Made by a program: the position numbers and the translations under genes
Shown here: one piece after another, positions 26,401-35,594 of the stretch
How positions within the stretch are numbered: position 1 is the stretch's first letter
Layout of the letters: every line of letters begins with the position of its first letter
Notes under the pieces: model-generated
Database searches by the model: none
The model's input: only the letters and a program-made list of their open reading frames with translations
Told to the model about the DNA's origin: nothing
NCBI RefSeq assembly: GCF_000376885.1
Contig: NZ_AQXR01000009.1
Span: 248,001-312,000 of the forward strand
Direction of reading: 5' to 3'
Length of the DNA stretch: 64,000 nucleotides
DNA from: Alloscardovia criceti DSM 17774
Lineage (GTDB): Bacteria; Actinomycetota; Actinomycetes; Actinomycetales; Bifidobacteriaceae

Positions 26401-27255
26401 ATGTGCCGTTTACTAGGATATGTTTCATCTCAAACCGATATCACACTGCGCGATGCCATTGGTTCCGCGCAGCTCGACGAGTTTAAGGAAATCTCGCGCA
26501 TCCACAACGATGGCTGGGGAGCGGACACCTTCAGTAGCACACACCGCGCCGCACATGTAGAAGACGGTGGCGCACCAAGTCCCGAGGTTTTTGAAAGTAT
26601 TTATCGCACCACAGAACCGGCATATTTGGATCATAATTTTGAATCCTTGGTGTCCACTAGCGCACGTAGTGCTATCTTCCATCTGCGTTTGGCTTCCTCA
26701 AATTTGCCTTTAATTCCAGAAAATCAGCAGCCTTTTACGGCGCACGGCATCAGTTTTACCCATAACGGCGATATTTCATCCACTGAGGGCGTAAATCTCG
26801 TACACAATCCCCATGTGCTCGTCTCTTCCGAAGAGGTCGCCCAAACGGGTGGTAAATCGGATTCGGCGATTTATTTTGCGCATATTTTGCACTTCATAGA
26901 TGCGGGCTACCCAGTCGATCAGGCGGTGGAGCAGGCCATTGCGGAGCTGCGTAAGCAATACAGAGATTCCTCCTATAACTGCTTTGTGCAAACCGATACG
27001 CAACTCGTCTGCGTAAACGCCACCGGTCATGAAAACTTATCCACGCGCATTGCAGACATTTACGAGGCATACAACCAGCGTGAGAAGGCAAAAGATTACC
27101 GTGTCATCCGCTATAAGGAAATTCCAGGCGGAGTCGTCGTGGCATCCTCCGGTTTTGAACAAAACGAGGAGGAGGGGTGGAAAGACTTGCCGAAGAATCA
27201 CATGCTCGTGGCAGATACGGCCACAGGCGAGTATGAGATTCGAGCTCTGTCTTAG
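26401..27255 (+). CDS. Class II glutamine amidotransferase (YafJ/EgtC-like)
   Basis: 284 residues. The protein must start MCRLLGY because Cys2 is the N-terminal nucleophile of Ntn amidotransferases, which fixes ATG 26401. Other family marks are IHNDGWGADTF, IFHLRLASSN and FTHNGDI. EgtC and YafJ relatives cleave gamma-glutamyl amide bonds (EgtC in ergothioneine synthesis). The next gene is a glutamate-cysteine ligase, so a role in gamma-glutamyl thiol metabolism is a fair inference, although egtB and egtD are not present here. There is no Shine-Dalgarno: a terminator-like hairpin occupies the space, so expression must use a very short leader or readthrough. Confidence 0.85.
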   Translation: MCRLLGYVSSQTDITLRDAIGSAQLDEFKEISRIHNDGWGADTFSSTHRAAHVEDGGAPSPEVFESIYRTTEPAYLDHNFESLVSTSARSAIFHLRLASSNLPLIPENQQPFTAHGISFTHNGDISSTEGVNLVHNPHVLVSSEEVAQTGGKSDSAIYFAHILHFIDAGYPVDQAVEQAIAELRKQYRDSSYNCFVQTDTQLVCVNATGHENLSTRIADIYEAYNQREKAKDYRVIRYKEIPGGVVVASSGFEQNEEEGWKDLPKNHMLVADTATGEYEIRALS

Positions 27256-27336
27256 TGTGCAGTAAGCGGCAAGCGACCATGAATCCGCAGGAAGTGACGC
27301 TCAATACAGGCATTTATGCGCGAAGGGAGCAGACCT

Positions 27337-28599
27337 ATGTATAAAGATTTTCCTTATTTTCATCTGGATCGATCCGTCAATCCCAAGCATCTGCAGTCGG
27401 TGGTGAACTTTTACGCCTCGGGCTGTGTGCCGTGCGAAGAGTACGGCATCGGCGTGGAAATTGAGCATTTACCCGTGCGCAAGGGCAGTCATGAAGCCGT
27501 TACATATGCGCAGGAGCACGGCATTCGCGATATTTTACACGACCTTGCGCCGCTTTATGATGCCAGCAAAGAATATTATGATGGGGGTCATCTTCTGGGT
27601 CTTGCCCGAGGAAAAATTGCGATTTCTCTGGAACCCGGCGGACAGATTGAGTGTTCCTTGGGCGTGCTCACATCACCTGAAGAGCTAGATGCCGTATATG
27701 CGCAGTTTAGGGCGGACATCGACCCCATTCTCGAAAAGCACCAGGTAGAACTGCTGAATTACGGCTACACGCCGGTCAGCAGTGCGCGTGATATCCACAT
27801 CATCCCTAAGCAACGCTACGCCGCTATGGACAAGTATTTGGGGCGTCTGTCGAGCTATGGCTGGAATATGATGCGCGCCTCGGCTTCCACGCAAATCAGC
27901 CTTGATTACTCCAGTGAGGAGGATGCCATCGCCAAAATGCGCATGGGTGTGGCTGTGGGGCCGCTGCTGAATTATTTCTTTAGAAATACGCCGTTCTTTG
28001 AAGGCCGCACAAACAGCATCCCACTGCTGCGTCAGCACATGTGGGATGGCGTGGCCACGGGCCGCACGGGCATCAACCCAGGCTTGTTTGATAAGGATTA
28101 CAGCTTTGAAAAAGCTGCGTATGACGTGCTTGCCACGCCCATGATGGTGGCTGATGTGACGCATACCCCCGAGGCGCAGGGCTCTGAGCCGCAGGTGTGG
28201 ATGGCCAGCTTCGACAACGCCGCAGACGTATATCCGGACCGCGAACTCAACGAGGCCGAAATTACGCATATTATTTCCACACATTTCAACGATGTACGCC
28301 TAAAAAACTTTATAGAGTTGCGCCACTGGGATTCCTTGCCTATAGAACGTGCGCGCATTCTCGCCGATATCGTGGTCAATCTCTTTACCCAGCCGGCTGA
28401 GCTCGACCGTTTACAAGGGTATTTTGAAGGCATAAGTGTATTCGATATCAACCGTGCAAAGCTCGAAATACAAGCGCAGGGCCGAGAGGCCAAACCATAT
28501 GGTCAAAGCCTAGAATTCTGGCGCGAATTCCTCCATGCCGAGTACACGGGAGACGATATCCCGGGAGATCCCCATAACCCAGACGTCTTCCAGAATTAG
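27337..28599 (+). CDS. Glutamate-cysteine ligase (GCS2 family)
   Basis: 420 residues of the GCS2/EgtA-like fold. Substrate- and ATP-binding segments are GIGVEIEHLPV (residues 39-49), ISLEPGGQIECSLGV, and MRASASTQISLDY. It joins glutamate to cysteine with ATP, giving gamma-glutamylcysteine. No glutathione synthetase is in the window, so the product may be gamma-glutamylcysteine itself or may feed the amidotransferase just upstream. ATG 27337 is chosen for the GGGAG site 7 bases upstream. The 81-bp gap from the previous gene, with no terminator, suggests an operon. Confidence 0.85.
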   Translation: MYKDFPYFHLDRSVNPKHLQSVVNFYASGCVPCEEYGIGVEIEHLPVRKGSHEAVTYAQEHGIRDILHDLAPLYDASKEYYDGGHLLGLARGKIAISLEPGGQIECSLGVLTSPEELDAVYAQFRADIDPILEKHQVELLNYGYTPVSSARDIHIIPKQRYAAMDKYLGRLSSYGWNMMRASASTQISLDYSSEEDAIAKMRMGVAVGPLLNYFFRNTPFFEGRTNSIPLLRQHMWDGVATGRTGINPGLFDKDYSFEKAAYDVLATPMMVADVTHTPEAQGSEPQVWMASFDNAADVYPDRELNEAEITHIISTHFNDVRLKNFIELRHWDSLPIERARILADIVVNLFTQPAELDRLQGYFEGISVFDINRAKLEIQAQGREAKPYGQSLEFWREFLHAEYTGDDIPGDPHNPDVFQN

Positions 28600-28766
28600 T
28601 TCCGAGTGCGTGTGCCGAAACACGGCACTTTAAGGCGTACACAGCGGACACAACTGCACACAATGACGACATGTGGTGCGTACACGCTCAGCGAAAGCTA
28701 TGCCTGCGTTCCAGCGCCACTACTAAACTGGAAGCCAGATCCATTAGCAATAGAAAGCGTAGAAAA

Positions 28767-30209
28767 ATGGCAGAAGCACAAGCAAATATTGGCGTTGTAG
28801 GCCTTGCAGTTATGGGTTCAAATCTTGCCCGTAACCTCGCTCATCATGGAAACACAGTAGCTGTGTACAACCGTTCTTATGGACGCACAGAAACCCTTAT
28901 GAAGGAGCACGGCTCCGAGGGCAACTTCGTGCCTTCCGAAACTATCGAAGACTTCGTAGCAAGCCTGTCCAAGCCACGCACTGCAATTATCATGGTGAAG
29001 GCAGGCGCGCCAACCGACGCCATGATTAATGCTTTGGCAGATGCCATGGAGCCAGGAGACATCATCGTCGATGGCGGAAACTCCTACTTCCCAGACACTA
29101 TTCGCCGCGAAAAGGAAATCCGCGCTCGCGGTTTACACTTCGTAGGTTGTGGCATCTCCGGCGGTGAAGAAGGCGCTTTGAACGGCCCATCCATGATGCC
29201 GGGCGGTACGGATGAATCCTGGAAGACTTTGGGACCAATTTTGGAGTCCATCGCCGCAGTAGCTGAAGGCGAACCATGCGTGACCCACATCGGACACGAT
29301 GGTGCAGGACATTTCGTCAAGATGGTGCACAACGGCATTGAGTATGCAGATATGCAGCTCATTGGCGAATCCTACGATTTGCTACGCCGCGGTTTAGGCA
29401 TGAGCGCTGAGGAAATCGCGTCCACCTTCGACGAGTGGAATAAGGGCGAGTTGGACTCGTATCTTGTGGAGATTACCGCTGAAGTTTTGCATCATGTGGA
29501 TGCGAAGACCGGCAAGCCATTCGTGGATATCGTAGTCGATCATGCAGGCATGAAGGGTACCGGTACCTGGACAGTGCAGACCGCTTTGTCTTTGGCTACC
29601 CCAGTTACAGGCATTGCAGAAGCAGTATTTGCACGTGGCTTGTCCTCCATGACCGCTCAGCGTGAAGAAGTCAAGACCAAGCCACTGGCAGGCCCTGACG
29701 GCAAGATCAATGTAGAAGACAAGACTGCTTTCGTAGAAGCCGTACGTCAGGCTTTGTATGCCTCCAAGATTGTGGCTTATGCACAGGGCTTCGATGAGAT
29801 CCGAGCCGGCGCTGCAGAGTACAACTGGCAGATCGATTTGGGTGCAGTAGCACGTATTTGGCGTGGCGGCTGCATTATCCGCGCGAAGTTCCTCAACCGC
29901 ATCTCCGATGCTTATGATTCAGGCGAAAAGTTTGAGTCTTTGCTTCAGAATGCTTACTTCAAGGACGCCGTAGAAAATGCACAAGATGCATGGCGTGAAG
30001 TTGTATCCACTGCAGCGCGCGTAGGCATCCCAGTTCCAGCATTCTCTAGCTCCCTGTCTTACTACGATGGTTTGCGCTCCGATCGCTTGCCAGCTGCCTT
30101 GATTCAGGGTCAGCGCGACTTCTTCGGCGCTCACACCTACGGTCGTGTGGATATGCCTGGCACCTTCCACACCTTGTGGAGCGAGGACCGCTCTGAAATC
30201 CAAGAGTAA
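28767..30209 (+). CDS. gnd: 6-phosphogluconate dehydrogenase, decarboxylating
   Basis: 480 residues, the full length of the long-chain family. It oxidises 6-phosphogluconate to ribulose 5-phosphate with NADP+. The Rossmann motif is VVGLAVMGSNLARN and the NADP loop is YNRSYGRT. Catalytic segments are DGGNSYFPDT and GISGGEEGAL, and KMVHNGIEYADMQ holds the catalytic Lys. The C-terminal ALIQGQRDFFGAHTY is typical. ATG 28767 begins MAEAQANIG; the upstream extension is not conserved. The oxidative pathway partners zwf, opcA and pgl lie 1-4.5 kb downstream on the other strand. A 15-17-nt tandem repeat begins inside its last codons. Confidence 0.96.
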   Translation: MAEAQANIGVVGLAVMGSNLARNLAHHGNTVAVYNRSYGRTETLMKEHGSEGNFVPSETIEDFVASLSKPRTAIIMVKAGAPTDAMINALADAMEPGDIIVDGGNSYFPDTIRREKEIRARGLHFVGCGISGGEEGALNGPSMMPGGTDESWKTLGPILESIAAVAEGEPCVTHIGHDGAGHFVKMVHNGIEYADMQLIGESYDLLRRGLGMSAEEIASTFDEWNKGELDSYLVEITAEVLHHVDAKTGKPFVDIVVDHAGMKGTGTWTVQTALSLATPVTGIAEAVFARGLSSMTAQREEVKTKPLAGPDGKINVEDKTAFVEAVRQALYASKIVAYAQGFDEIRAGAAEYNWQIDLGAVARIWRGGCIIRAKFLNRISDAYDSGEKFESLLQNAYFKDAVENAQDAWREVVSTAARVGIPVPAFSSSLSYYDGLRSDRLPAALIQGQRDFFGAHTYGRVDMPGTFHTLWSEDRSEIQE

Positions 30210-30257
30210 GAAATCTAGGAGTAAAAGAAATCCAGTAGTAAGAAATTCAGGAGTAAC
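30195..30257 (+). repeat. Four imperfect tandem repeats at the gnd 3' end
   Basis: GAAATCCAAGAGTAA, GAAATCTAGGAGTAAAA, GAAATCCAGTAGTAA and GAAATTCAGGAGTAAC follow one another. The first copy contains the gnd stop codon, so the array grew out of the coding end by slippage or duplication. Confidence 0.85.
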
Positions 30258-30316
30258 AACGGGGAGTAAATCCTCGGTAGCTAATTTCTACACCTGAGTG
30301 AAACTTATGAAAAGTG

Positions 30317-30353
30317 ACCGCGATTGCCGTATTAACGGTAATCGCGGTTCTTT
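30317..30353 (+). terminator. Intrinsic terminator of gnd
   Basis: ACCGCGATTGCCGT / ACGGTAATCGCGGT, a 14-position stem with one mismatch and a 4-base loop, followed by TCTTT. Confidence 0.8.
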
Positions 30354-30408
30354 ATGCAATAATGTTGAATCCCAAGTAAAGCCCATTTGTATTGTGAGGA
30401 GCTTCGTT

Positions 30409-31146
30409 ATGCGCAATATTTCTTCTCATCTTTACGCCAGTGACGGTGAAGAATTTAGCTTTGGGCCTCTGAAAACCGGCACAAAAACTGCCATGCTTAC
30501 CGTTTCATTCCTCGCATGGGCCGGCGTTATCGTCACTAACATTGGCAATATTTTTGACCTCTATCCACGCGTTTCCGGACAATGGAAGGGCTTGTATGGG
30601 CACTCCGCTCGCGGCATGGCCGGCGCAGGGCAACGCTTCATTGAAGGCATGAGCTACTTTACGATGGTGTCCAATGTGCTGGTTGCCGTGGTGTTTCTCA
30701 TGCTGGCCCTGAGTGCACGTAAAACGAAGCGACGTGTGGTTTTGGTAGATTCGGCCGTGCTCATGATTACTATCACATCGCTGATTTTTCTCACCGCCAT
30801 TCTGCCGTATATCCAGCTTTCCGGCCTCAGCCTCGTGACATCGCCGTGGCAGCATGTCGTTGTGCCTTTCAGCGCATGGATTGTGTGGCTGCTATGGGGG
30901 CCACGCGATTTTTATGTGGGTTCACGGCTGATGACCGTAGCGCACACGCTGGTATTGCCGGCATTATGGATCGTATGGATGCTCATATATGGGGCGTTTA
31001 CAGGGTATTACCCGTATGGTTTTGTGAATGTCAACGAGCTGGGGTACGCCGGTGTAGCCCTGAGTTTGCTTGTGGTAACGGCCCTGGGCATTGTGATAGA
31101 AATTGCTTTAGGCTATGTAGACCGCATATTGCTACGCAAGAAATAA
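30409..31146 (+). CDS. Pr6Pr-family membrane protein
   Basis: 245 residues with six predicted membrane helices. The pattern matches the Pr6Pr group found across actinobacteria: YFTMVSNVLVAVVF in helix 2, HVVVPFSAWIVWLLWGPRDF in the middle, and YYPYGFVNVNELGYAG before the last helix. Residues of these segments resemble the FAR-17a/AIG1 hydrolase family, with a conserved His in HVVVP, but no enzymatic activity is established for the bacterial group. ATG 30409 has GAGGAG with 7 bases of spacing. It is preceded by the gnd terminator and followed by its own. Confidence 0.8.
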   Translation: MRNISSHLYASDGEEFSFGPLKTGTKTAMLTVSFLAWAGVIVTNIGNIFDLYPRVSGQWKGLYGHSARGMAGAGQRFIEGMSYFTMVSNVLVAVVFLMLALSARKTKRRVVLVDSAVLMITITSLIFLTAILPYIQLSGLSLVTSPWQHVVVPFSAWIVWLLWGPRDFYVGSRLMTVAHTLVLPALWIVWMLIYGAFTGYYPYGFVNVNELGYAGVALSLLVVTALGIVIEIALGYVDRILLRKK

Positions 31147-31154
31147 AATAAAAC

Positions 31155-31186
31155 GGGCGTGGAGCTCGATAAGGAACTCCACGCCC
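31155..31186. terminator. Terminator between convergent genes
   Basis: GGGCGTGGAG / CTCCACGCCC with a 12-base loop; TTGCTTT follows on the plus strand, and an A-rich stretch on the left gives a T-run on the minus strand. It can serve both the Pr6Pr gene and pgl. Confidence 0.8.
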
Positions 31187-31211
31187 TTGCTTTAAGAAAT
31201 GTACGAAACAG

Positions 31212-32009
31212 TTATGCCAAATTCGTTGCGGCAGAACTGTCAATCATCCACAGGGTTTCTTCCTTGCCACGGGCGAATGAACTTGGTACGTGCTGATTAT
31301 CCGCCTCATACAGGGCACGGCCCACAGCATCGCTCTTGCGCTCGGTGGAGGCAAAGACCCATACAAAATCGGTCTGCTGGATAAATGGCACGGTTAAGGT
31401 GACACGCAGTGGTGGCTTCTTTGGCGAATGCGCAACGCCCAAGCACTTAATCGACGGGTCTGTGGATAAGACCTCATCATGGCCTGGGAAGAGGGACGCG
31501 AAGTGGCCATCTGGCCCCACGCCGAAGAGTGCTAAGTCCAAAGAGCCATCTGGACCGAGCTCGCGGTCGAGTTCTGCCTGGTAGGTGCGTGCTGCTTCCA
31601 GAAGCACAGCATCATTTTCAGCATCGCTGGCGGCAGCGACCTGCTCAGCTGTACGCGTTTCGGCCGGCATTTCGTGGATATTCTTTTCTGGCAGTTCTCC
31701 GCTTTCCACCAAGCCATTGAGCCATGCATCGCGCGCCTGCAGAGCATTGCGATCTGCATGATCAACTGGCACATACCTCTCATCGCCCCACCAGAAGTGG
31801 ACACGAGAGAAGTCGACAGCGGCAGCCAAAGGGCTGGATGCTGCGGCTGCTAGTACTTCGATGCCATCCGTGCCGCCTGTTAAGGCCACATCAACGCGCT
31901 CCTGAGCGGTGAGAAGGTCAGAAATGCGCAGAAGTAAACGCGCTGCTACTGTTTGGATAAGTGTTTCTTCAGTGGCATACACCATGATGCTGCGTTGTGT
32001 TTTATCCAT
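31212..32009 (-). CDS. pgl: 6-phosphogluconolactonase
   Basis: 265 residues of the SOL/DevB-type lactonase. Family motifs are DVALTGGTDGIEVL, FSRVHFWWGDERYVP, and LALFGVGPDGHFASLFPGH with the catalytic His; VTLTVPFI is near the end. It hydrolyses 6-phosphogluconolactone made by Zwf. ATG 32009 is chosen because GAGG lies 5 bases upstream; longer readings lack a site. It is the last gene of zwf-opcA-pgl, with 37 bases from opcA. Confidence 0.94.
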   Translation of the reverse strand: MDKTQRSIMVYATEETLIQTVAARLLLRISDLLTAQERVDVALTGGTDGIEVLAAAASSPLAAAVDFSRVHFWWGDERYVPVDHADRNALQARDAWLNGLVESGELPEKNIHEMPAETRTAEQVAAASDAENDAVLLEAARTYQAELDRELGPDGSLDLALFGVGPDGHFASLFPGHDEVLSTDPSIKCLGVAHSPKKPPLRVTLTVPFIQQTDFVWVFASTERKSDAVGRALYEADNQHVPSSFARGKEETLWMIDSSAATNLA

Positions 32010-32046
32010 ATAAACCTCATTGCTTGATATGTATGAGTCGCGGGTT

Positions 32047-33024
32047 TTACTTAGACCAGTGCTCATGACTAATCTTATCCCAGCCCTCGGTAAGAACGGC
32101 GTTGTAGATTTCGTCAGGATCCAAACGGCGCAATTCCTCGGTCATGCACTCCTTCAATGTGCGGTGAGGCACAGAAACGGTTTGCTTATGCTGACCCGGT
32201 GTAGTGATGAAAATATCCGAGGATGTGTCATCCGGACGCTCAATAGCACTATCGCCTTCTGCAAGGTGGAAAATAACACCGCTGACGGCAGAAACATTAG
32301 GATCAAATTCGAACTTGACAGGCACCTTCAGCGCCCACGCCAGCCAAGCGGCCAGCAAATCCACGGACAAGTGAGAACGGCTACCGCGCACAGTCACCGA
32401 CTGGATAGGACTCTGTGGTTGATCGTCAAACATAGCGGCCAAAAGTCCGCGCCACACCGTTAAACGCGTCCAAGAAAGATCCGTTTCCTCTACGGAGTGG
32501 TTGGCGCGCAACTTCATAAAGGTTTCGTATGGGTTTTCTGTCATTTGAGCATCGGTAATGCGACTGCGTGCCATGCTGCCGAGCAGGGAATTGGCAGGGG
32601 ATGCAGGTACGCTGCTGGTCCACCACGCTACGACTGGGGAATCCGGCACGAGCAGCGGAATCACCAGCGTATCCAAATGGCGCAGCAGACTCTCCGATGG
32701 GCGCATCACGATGACCTCGCCGGCGCCGCCATCAGAGCCTAAACGAATTTCTGCATCCAAAGGCGCCAAAGTACCCACCGCCACGGCTGGCAGAGTATCC
32801 ATATCAGGAGCCTCCGTACGGTCCGTAACGATAGCAATAATGCGGCTCGGATGCTCTTGACTTGCGTGGATAGCAGTTTTGAGCACGTCTTCGAGTTCTT
32901 TTTCGCTGGTAGAGACGAGCAAGGTCAGTACGCGACCCTGAGACGCCTCACCGCGTTCCTTGTGCGCCTGGTCCAGCTTGGAGGAAATTTCAGACGTGGT
33001 GCTGGATGGTAAGTTTACAATCAT
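32047..33024 (-). CDS. opcA: Glucose-6-phosphate dehydrogenase assembly protein OpcA
   Basis: 325 residues. The conserved N-terminus (MIVNLPSSTTSEISSKLD), RVLTLLVSTSE, SRIIAIVTDR and VVAWWTSSVPASP are OpcA marks. OpcA binds Zwf and is needed for, or modulates, its activity and redox control in actinobacteria and cyanobacteria (established). The order zwf-opcA-pgl is typical of actinobacteria. It lies 72 bases after zwf. Confidence 0.94.
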   Translation of the reverse strand: MIVNLPSSTTSEISSKLDQAHKERGEASQGRVLTLLVSTSEKELEDVLKTAIHASQEHPSRIIAIVTDRTEAPDMDTLPAVAVGTLAPLDAEIRLGSDGGAGEVIVMRPSESLLRHLDTLVIPLLVPDSPVVAWWTSSVPASPANSLLGSMARSRITDAQMTENPYETFMKLRANHSVEETDLSWTRLTVWRGLLAAMFDDQPQSPIQSVTVRGSRSHLSVDLLAAWLAWALKVPVKFEFDPNVSAVSGVIFHLAEGDSAIERPDDTSSDIFITTPGQHKQTVSVPHRTLKECMTEELRRLDPDEIYNAVLTEGWDKISHEHWSK

Positions 33025-33096
33025 TGTCTTGTCTTTCTTGCTTTTCTAGCTTTTTCTAACGACTTCAATGGATGCAATGCATAGAATGGGGCAACT

Positions 33097-34686
33097 TTAC
33101 GGCAAACGCCAAGCGCGACCATCGCGAGCCAGCATATCGTCTGCTTCCTGAGGACCCCACGTACCCGCGCGATAGGCCTGTGGCTGCGGCTGCGTAGCCC
33201 AGAACTTTTCGATAGGGTCGAGAATTTCCCAGCTGAGTTCCACCTCACGTGTCGTAGGGAAGAGTGGTGGCTCGCCCAGAAGCACATCCAAAATCAAGCG
33301 TTCATAGGCTTCTGGAGACTGCTCAGTAAAGGCCGTGCCGTAATTGAAGTCCATATTCACATCACGTACTTCCATAGCAGTGCCTGGCACCTTGGAACCA
33401 AAGCGCATGGTGACGCCCTCATCCGGCTGTACGCGGATGACGATGGCGTTATTGCCCAATTCTGAGGTGGAGGTGTCTTCGAATGGCAGGTGTGGAGCGT
33501 GCTTAAAGACCACGGCAATTTCCGTGACACGCTTGCCTAAACGCTTGCCCGAGCGCAGATAGAATGGCACTCCAGCCCAGCGGCGCGTATCGATATCGAG
33601 GCGGACGGCTGCGTATGTTTCCGTCTTATCGTCCTTTTCGATGCCCTTTTCATCCAAGAAACCGTTCACCTTCTCTGCGCCCTGCCAGCCTTCTGCGTAC
33701 TGACCGCGTGCCGTGTGCGCGCCCAAATCCTTCGGCAAGCGCACAGCAGAGAGCACCTTAATCTTTTCAGCGACCAAATCCTTGGCAGAGAAGCTCACCG
33801 GCTCTTCCATAGCAGTCAGTGCCATCAGCTGGAGCAAGTGATTCTGGATGACATCACGCGCAATGCCGATGCCGGAGAAGTAGCCGGCACGTGTACCAAT
33901 GCCAATATCTTCTGCCATGGTAATTTGCACGTGATCGACGTAATTCGAATTCCATACAGGTTCAAACATCATGTTTGCAAAGCGCAAAGCAAGGATGTTT
34001 TGTACGGTTTCCTTACCGAGATAGTGATCAATACGGAAGACGGATTCCTGATCAAAGACCTCCGAAACCACGCGGTCGAGTTCCTGAGCGCTTTCCAAAT
34101 CGTGCCCAAATGGCTTCTCGATGATGACGCGACGCCACGCACCCTCCGTGGACTTTGCCAGTCCCGAGTCCGCAAGCTGGCGGGAAACGGTAGGGAAGTC
34201 GCGAGGAGGAATAGACATGTAGAAAGCGTGATTTCCGCGGGTGCCACGCACCTCATCCAGCTCGGATACGGTGTCAGACAAGCGCTTGAAAGAATCGGCA
34301 TCATCGAAGGTACCCTGTACAAAGCGAATACCGCCCTTTAAATACTGCCACGTGGATTCATTAAATCCCGTACGTGCATGCTCAAGAATATTTTCCTTAA
34401 TAAATTCAGCAAAATCTTCATGGCTCCACTCACGGCGTCCGAAGCCTACAAGACCGAAACCAGCAGGCAACAAACCACGATTCGCAAGATCGTATACAGC
34501 AGGAATCAGTTTCTTTTTACTCAAATCACCCGTAACACCAAAAATCACCAAGGAGCACGGACCTGCAATACGTGGCAGACGCATATCACGAGGATTGCGC
34601 AAAGGATTATTCCAATGATGTGCTGAGGAAGTGCGGTCAGAGGAAACATGTCCTTCAGAATTGTGACCATTCAAAGCGTTATTCAT
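33097..34686 (-). CDS. zwf: Glucose-6-phosphate 1-dehydrogenase
   Basis: 529 residues. NADP-binding LVIFGVTGDLSKKKLIPAVY near residue 47; the catalytic signature RIDHYLGKETVQNI; substrate and coenzyme domain through PFYLRSGKRLGKR. A 35-residue hydrophilic N-terminal extension precedes the fold. It oxidises glucose 6-phosphate to the lactone that Pgl opens. ATG 34686 has GAGGAG with 5 bases of spacing. It heads the zwf-opcA-pgl operon; gnd, the next enzyme, is close by on the other strand. Confidence 0.97.
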   Translation of the reverse strand: MNNALNGHNSEGHVSSDRTSSAHHWNNPLRNPRDMRLPRIAGPCSLVIFGVTGDLSKKKLIPAVYDLANRGLLPAGFGLVGFGRREWSHEDFAEFIKENILEHARTGFNESTWQYLKGGIRFVQGTFDDADSFKRLSDTVSELDEVRGTRGNHAFYMSIPPRDFPTVSRQLADSGLAKSTEGAWRRVIIEKPFGHDLESAQELDRVVSEVFDQESVFRIDHYLGKETVQNILALRFANMMFEPVWNSNYVDHVQITMAEDIGIGTRAGYFSGIGIARDVIQNHLLQLMALTAMEEPVSFSAKDLVAEKIKVLSAVRLPKDLGAHTARGQYAEGWQGAEKVNGFLDEKGIEKDDKTETYAAVRLDIDTRRWAGVPFYLRSGKRLGKRVTEIAVVFKHAPHLPFEDTSTSELGNNAIVIRVQPDEGVTMRFGSKVPGTAMEVRDVNMDFNYGTAFTEQSPEAYERLILDVLLGEPPLFPTTREVELSWEILDPIEKFWATQPQPQAYRAGTWGPQEADDMLARDGRAWRLP

Positions 34687-34755
34687 AAGTTCTCCTCAAT
34701 ATTAGTTACTTTCATTTTAAACGTGTGAAGGCTGTAAAATCCAAGAAAAAATAAA

Positions 34756-35451
34756 CTATGCGATGCGTGAAACACGAATATAATCCGCGTCGGCACGTTT
34801 CACGCAAAAGGCCTCGCCCTCGTCGGATTGCAAAACGATATCCGTCGGCGTCAGAGCCTTTACCGTAATAGTGCTGTCAATCATGGCATTGTGCTCTTGC
34901 AGGATGTGCAACAAATCCGTGTGATCGTCATTCACACGACTAATAACGGCGCGCGCGCCCACCGGTACAAGATTGACATTAATCGTGTCAAACTGAGGAA
35001 TGTCGCCTGCGCGGTCGGGGATGGGGTCTCCATGTGGATCGCGGTCGGGGAAGCCCAAATGTTCCTCCATGCGCTCTATCATCATAGAACTCGCCACGTG
35101 CTCCAAAGCCTCCGCTTCCTCATGCACCTCATCCCACGTGTACCCTAAAGCGTGCACGAGGTAGGTTTCGATAATGCGATGTCGGCGTAGCATTTGGATG
35201 GCCAACGCGCGGCCCTTTTCCGTAAGTTGGATGCCGCCGTAGGGTGCGTGCATGACAAATCCCTGATCCGTCATGCGTGCCAAGGCGCCGGACACGGTAG
35301 ACGCACGCATGCCTGTTTCATTCGCCAAATCAGAAGGGGAGATAATGTACTGCTCCAAGGATGCAGGATTGGACTCCATGTGATGCCACTCGTGCAATTT
35401 CCAAATCGCTTTGACATAATCCTGGGTGCTGGCAGAGGTAGAAATCGTCAT
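34756..35451 (-). CDS. DtxR/MntR-family metal-dependent repressor
   Basis: 231 residues in three parts: winged helix (about 8-75; SPSDLANETGMRASTVSGAL is the HTH), dimerisation and metal domain (about 80-150), and an SH3-like FeoA domain at the C-terminus. Metal ligands line up as H91, E95, H110, E114, E117 and H118. E114 takes the place of Cys102 of diphtheria DtxR; a Glu here is the MntR situation, so manganese sensing is more likely than iron. No Shine-Dalgarno is seen before the ATG. Targets probably include Mn or Fe uptake genes not in this window. Confidence 0.9.
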   Translation of the reverse strand: MTISTSASTQDYVKAIWKLHEWHHMESNPASLEQYIISPSDLANETGMRASTVSGALARMTDQGFVMHAPYGGIQLTEKGRALAIQMLRRHRIIETYLVHALGYTWDEVHEEAEALEHVASSMMIERMEEHLGFPDRDPHGDPIPDRAGDIPQFDTINVNLVPVGARAVISRVNDDHTDLLHILQEHNAMIDSTITVKALTPTDIVLQSDEGEAFCVKRADADYIRVSRIA

Positions 35452-35594
35452 AATACTTCTATTTTACGGAGGAAAAGTTTCATAAAGAGGTAAAGGTGAC
35501 GAATTGTTCGCATATGGGCAGTTTTAGGCCTTGGGCACCGAGAGCAATCAGAGAATCCACCGGTATTTACGTCTCGCTCGTTACAATACGAATT

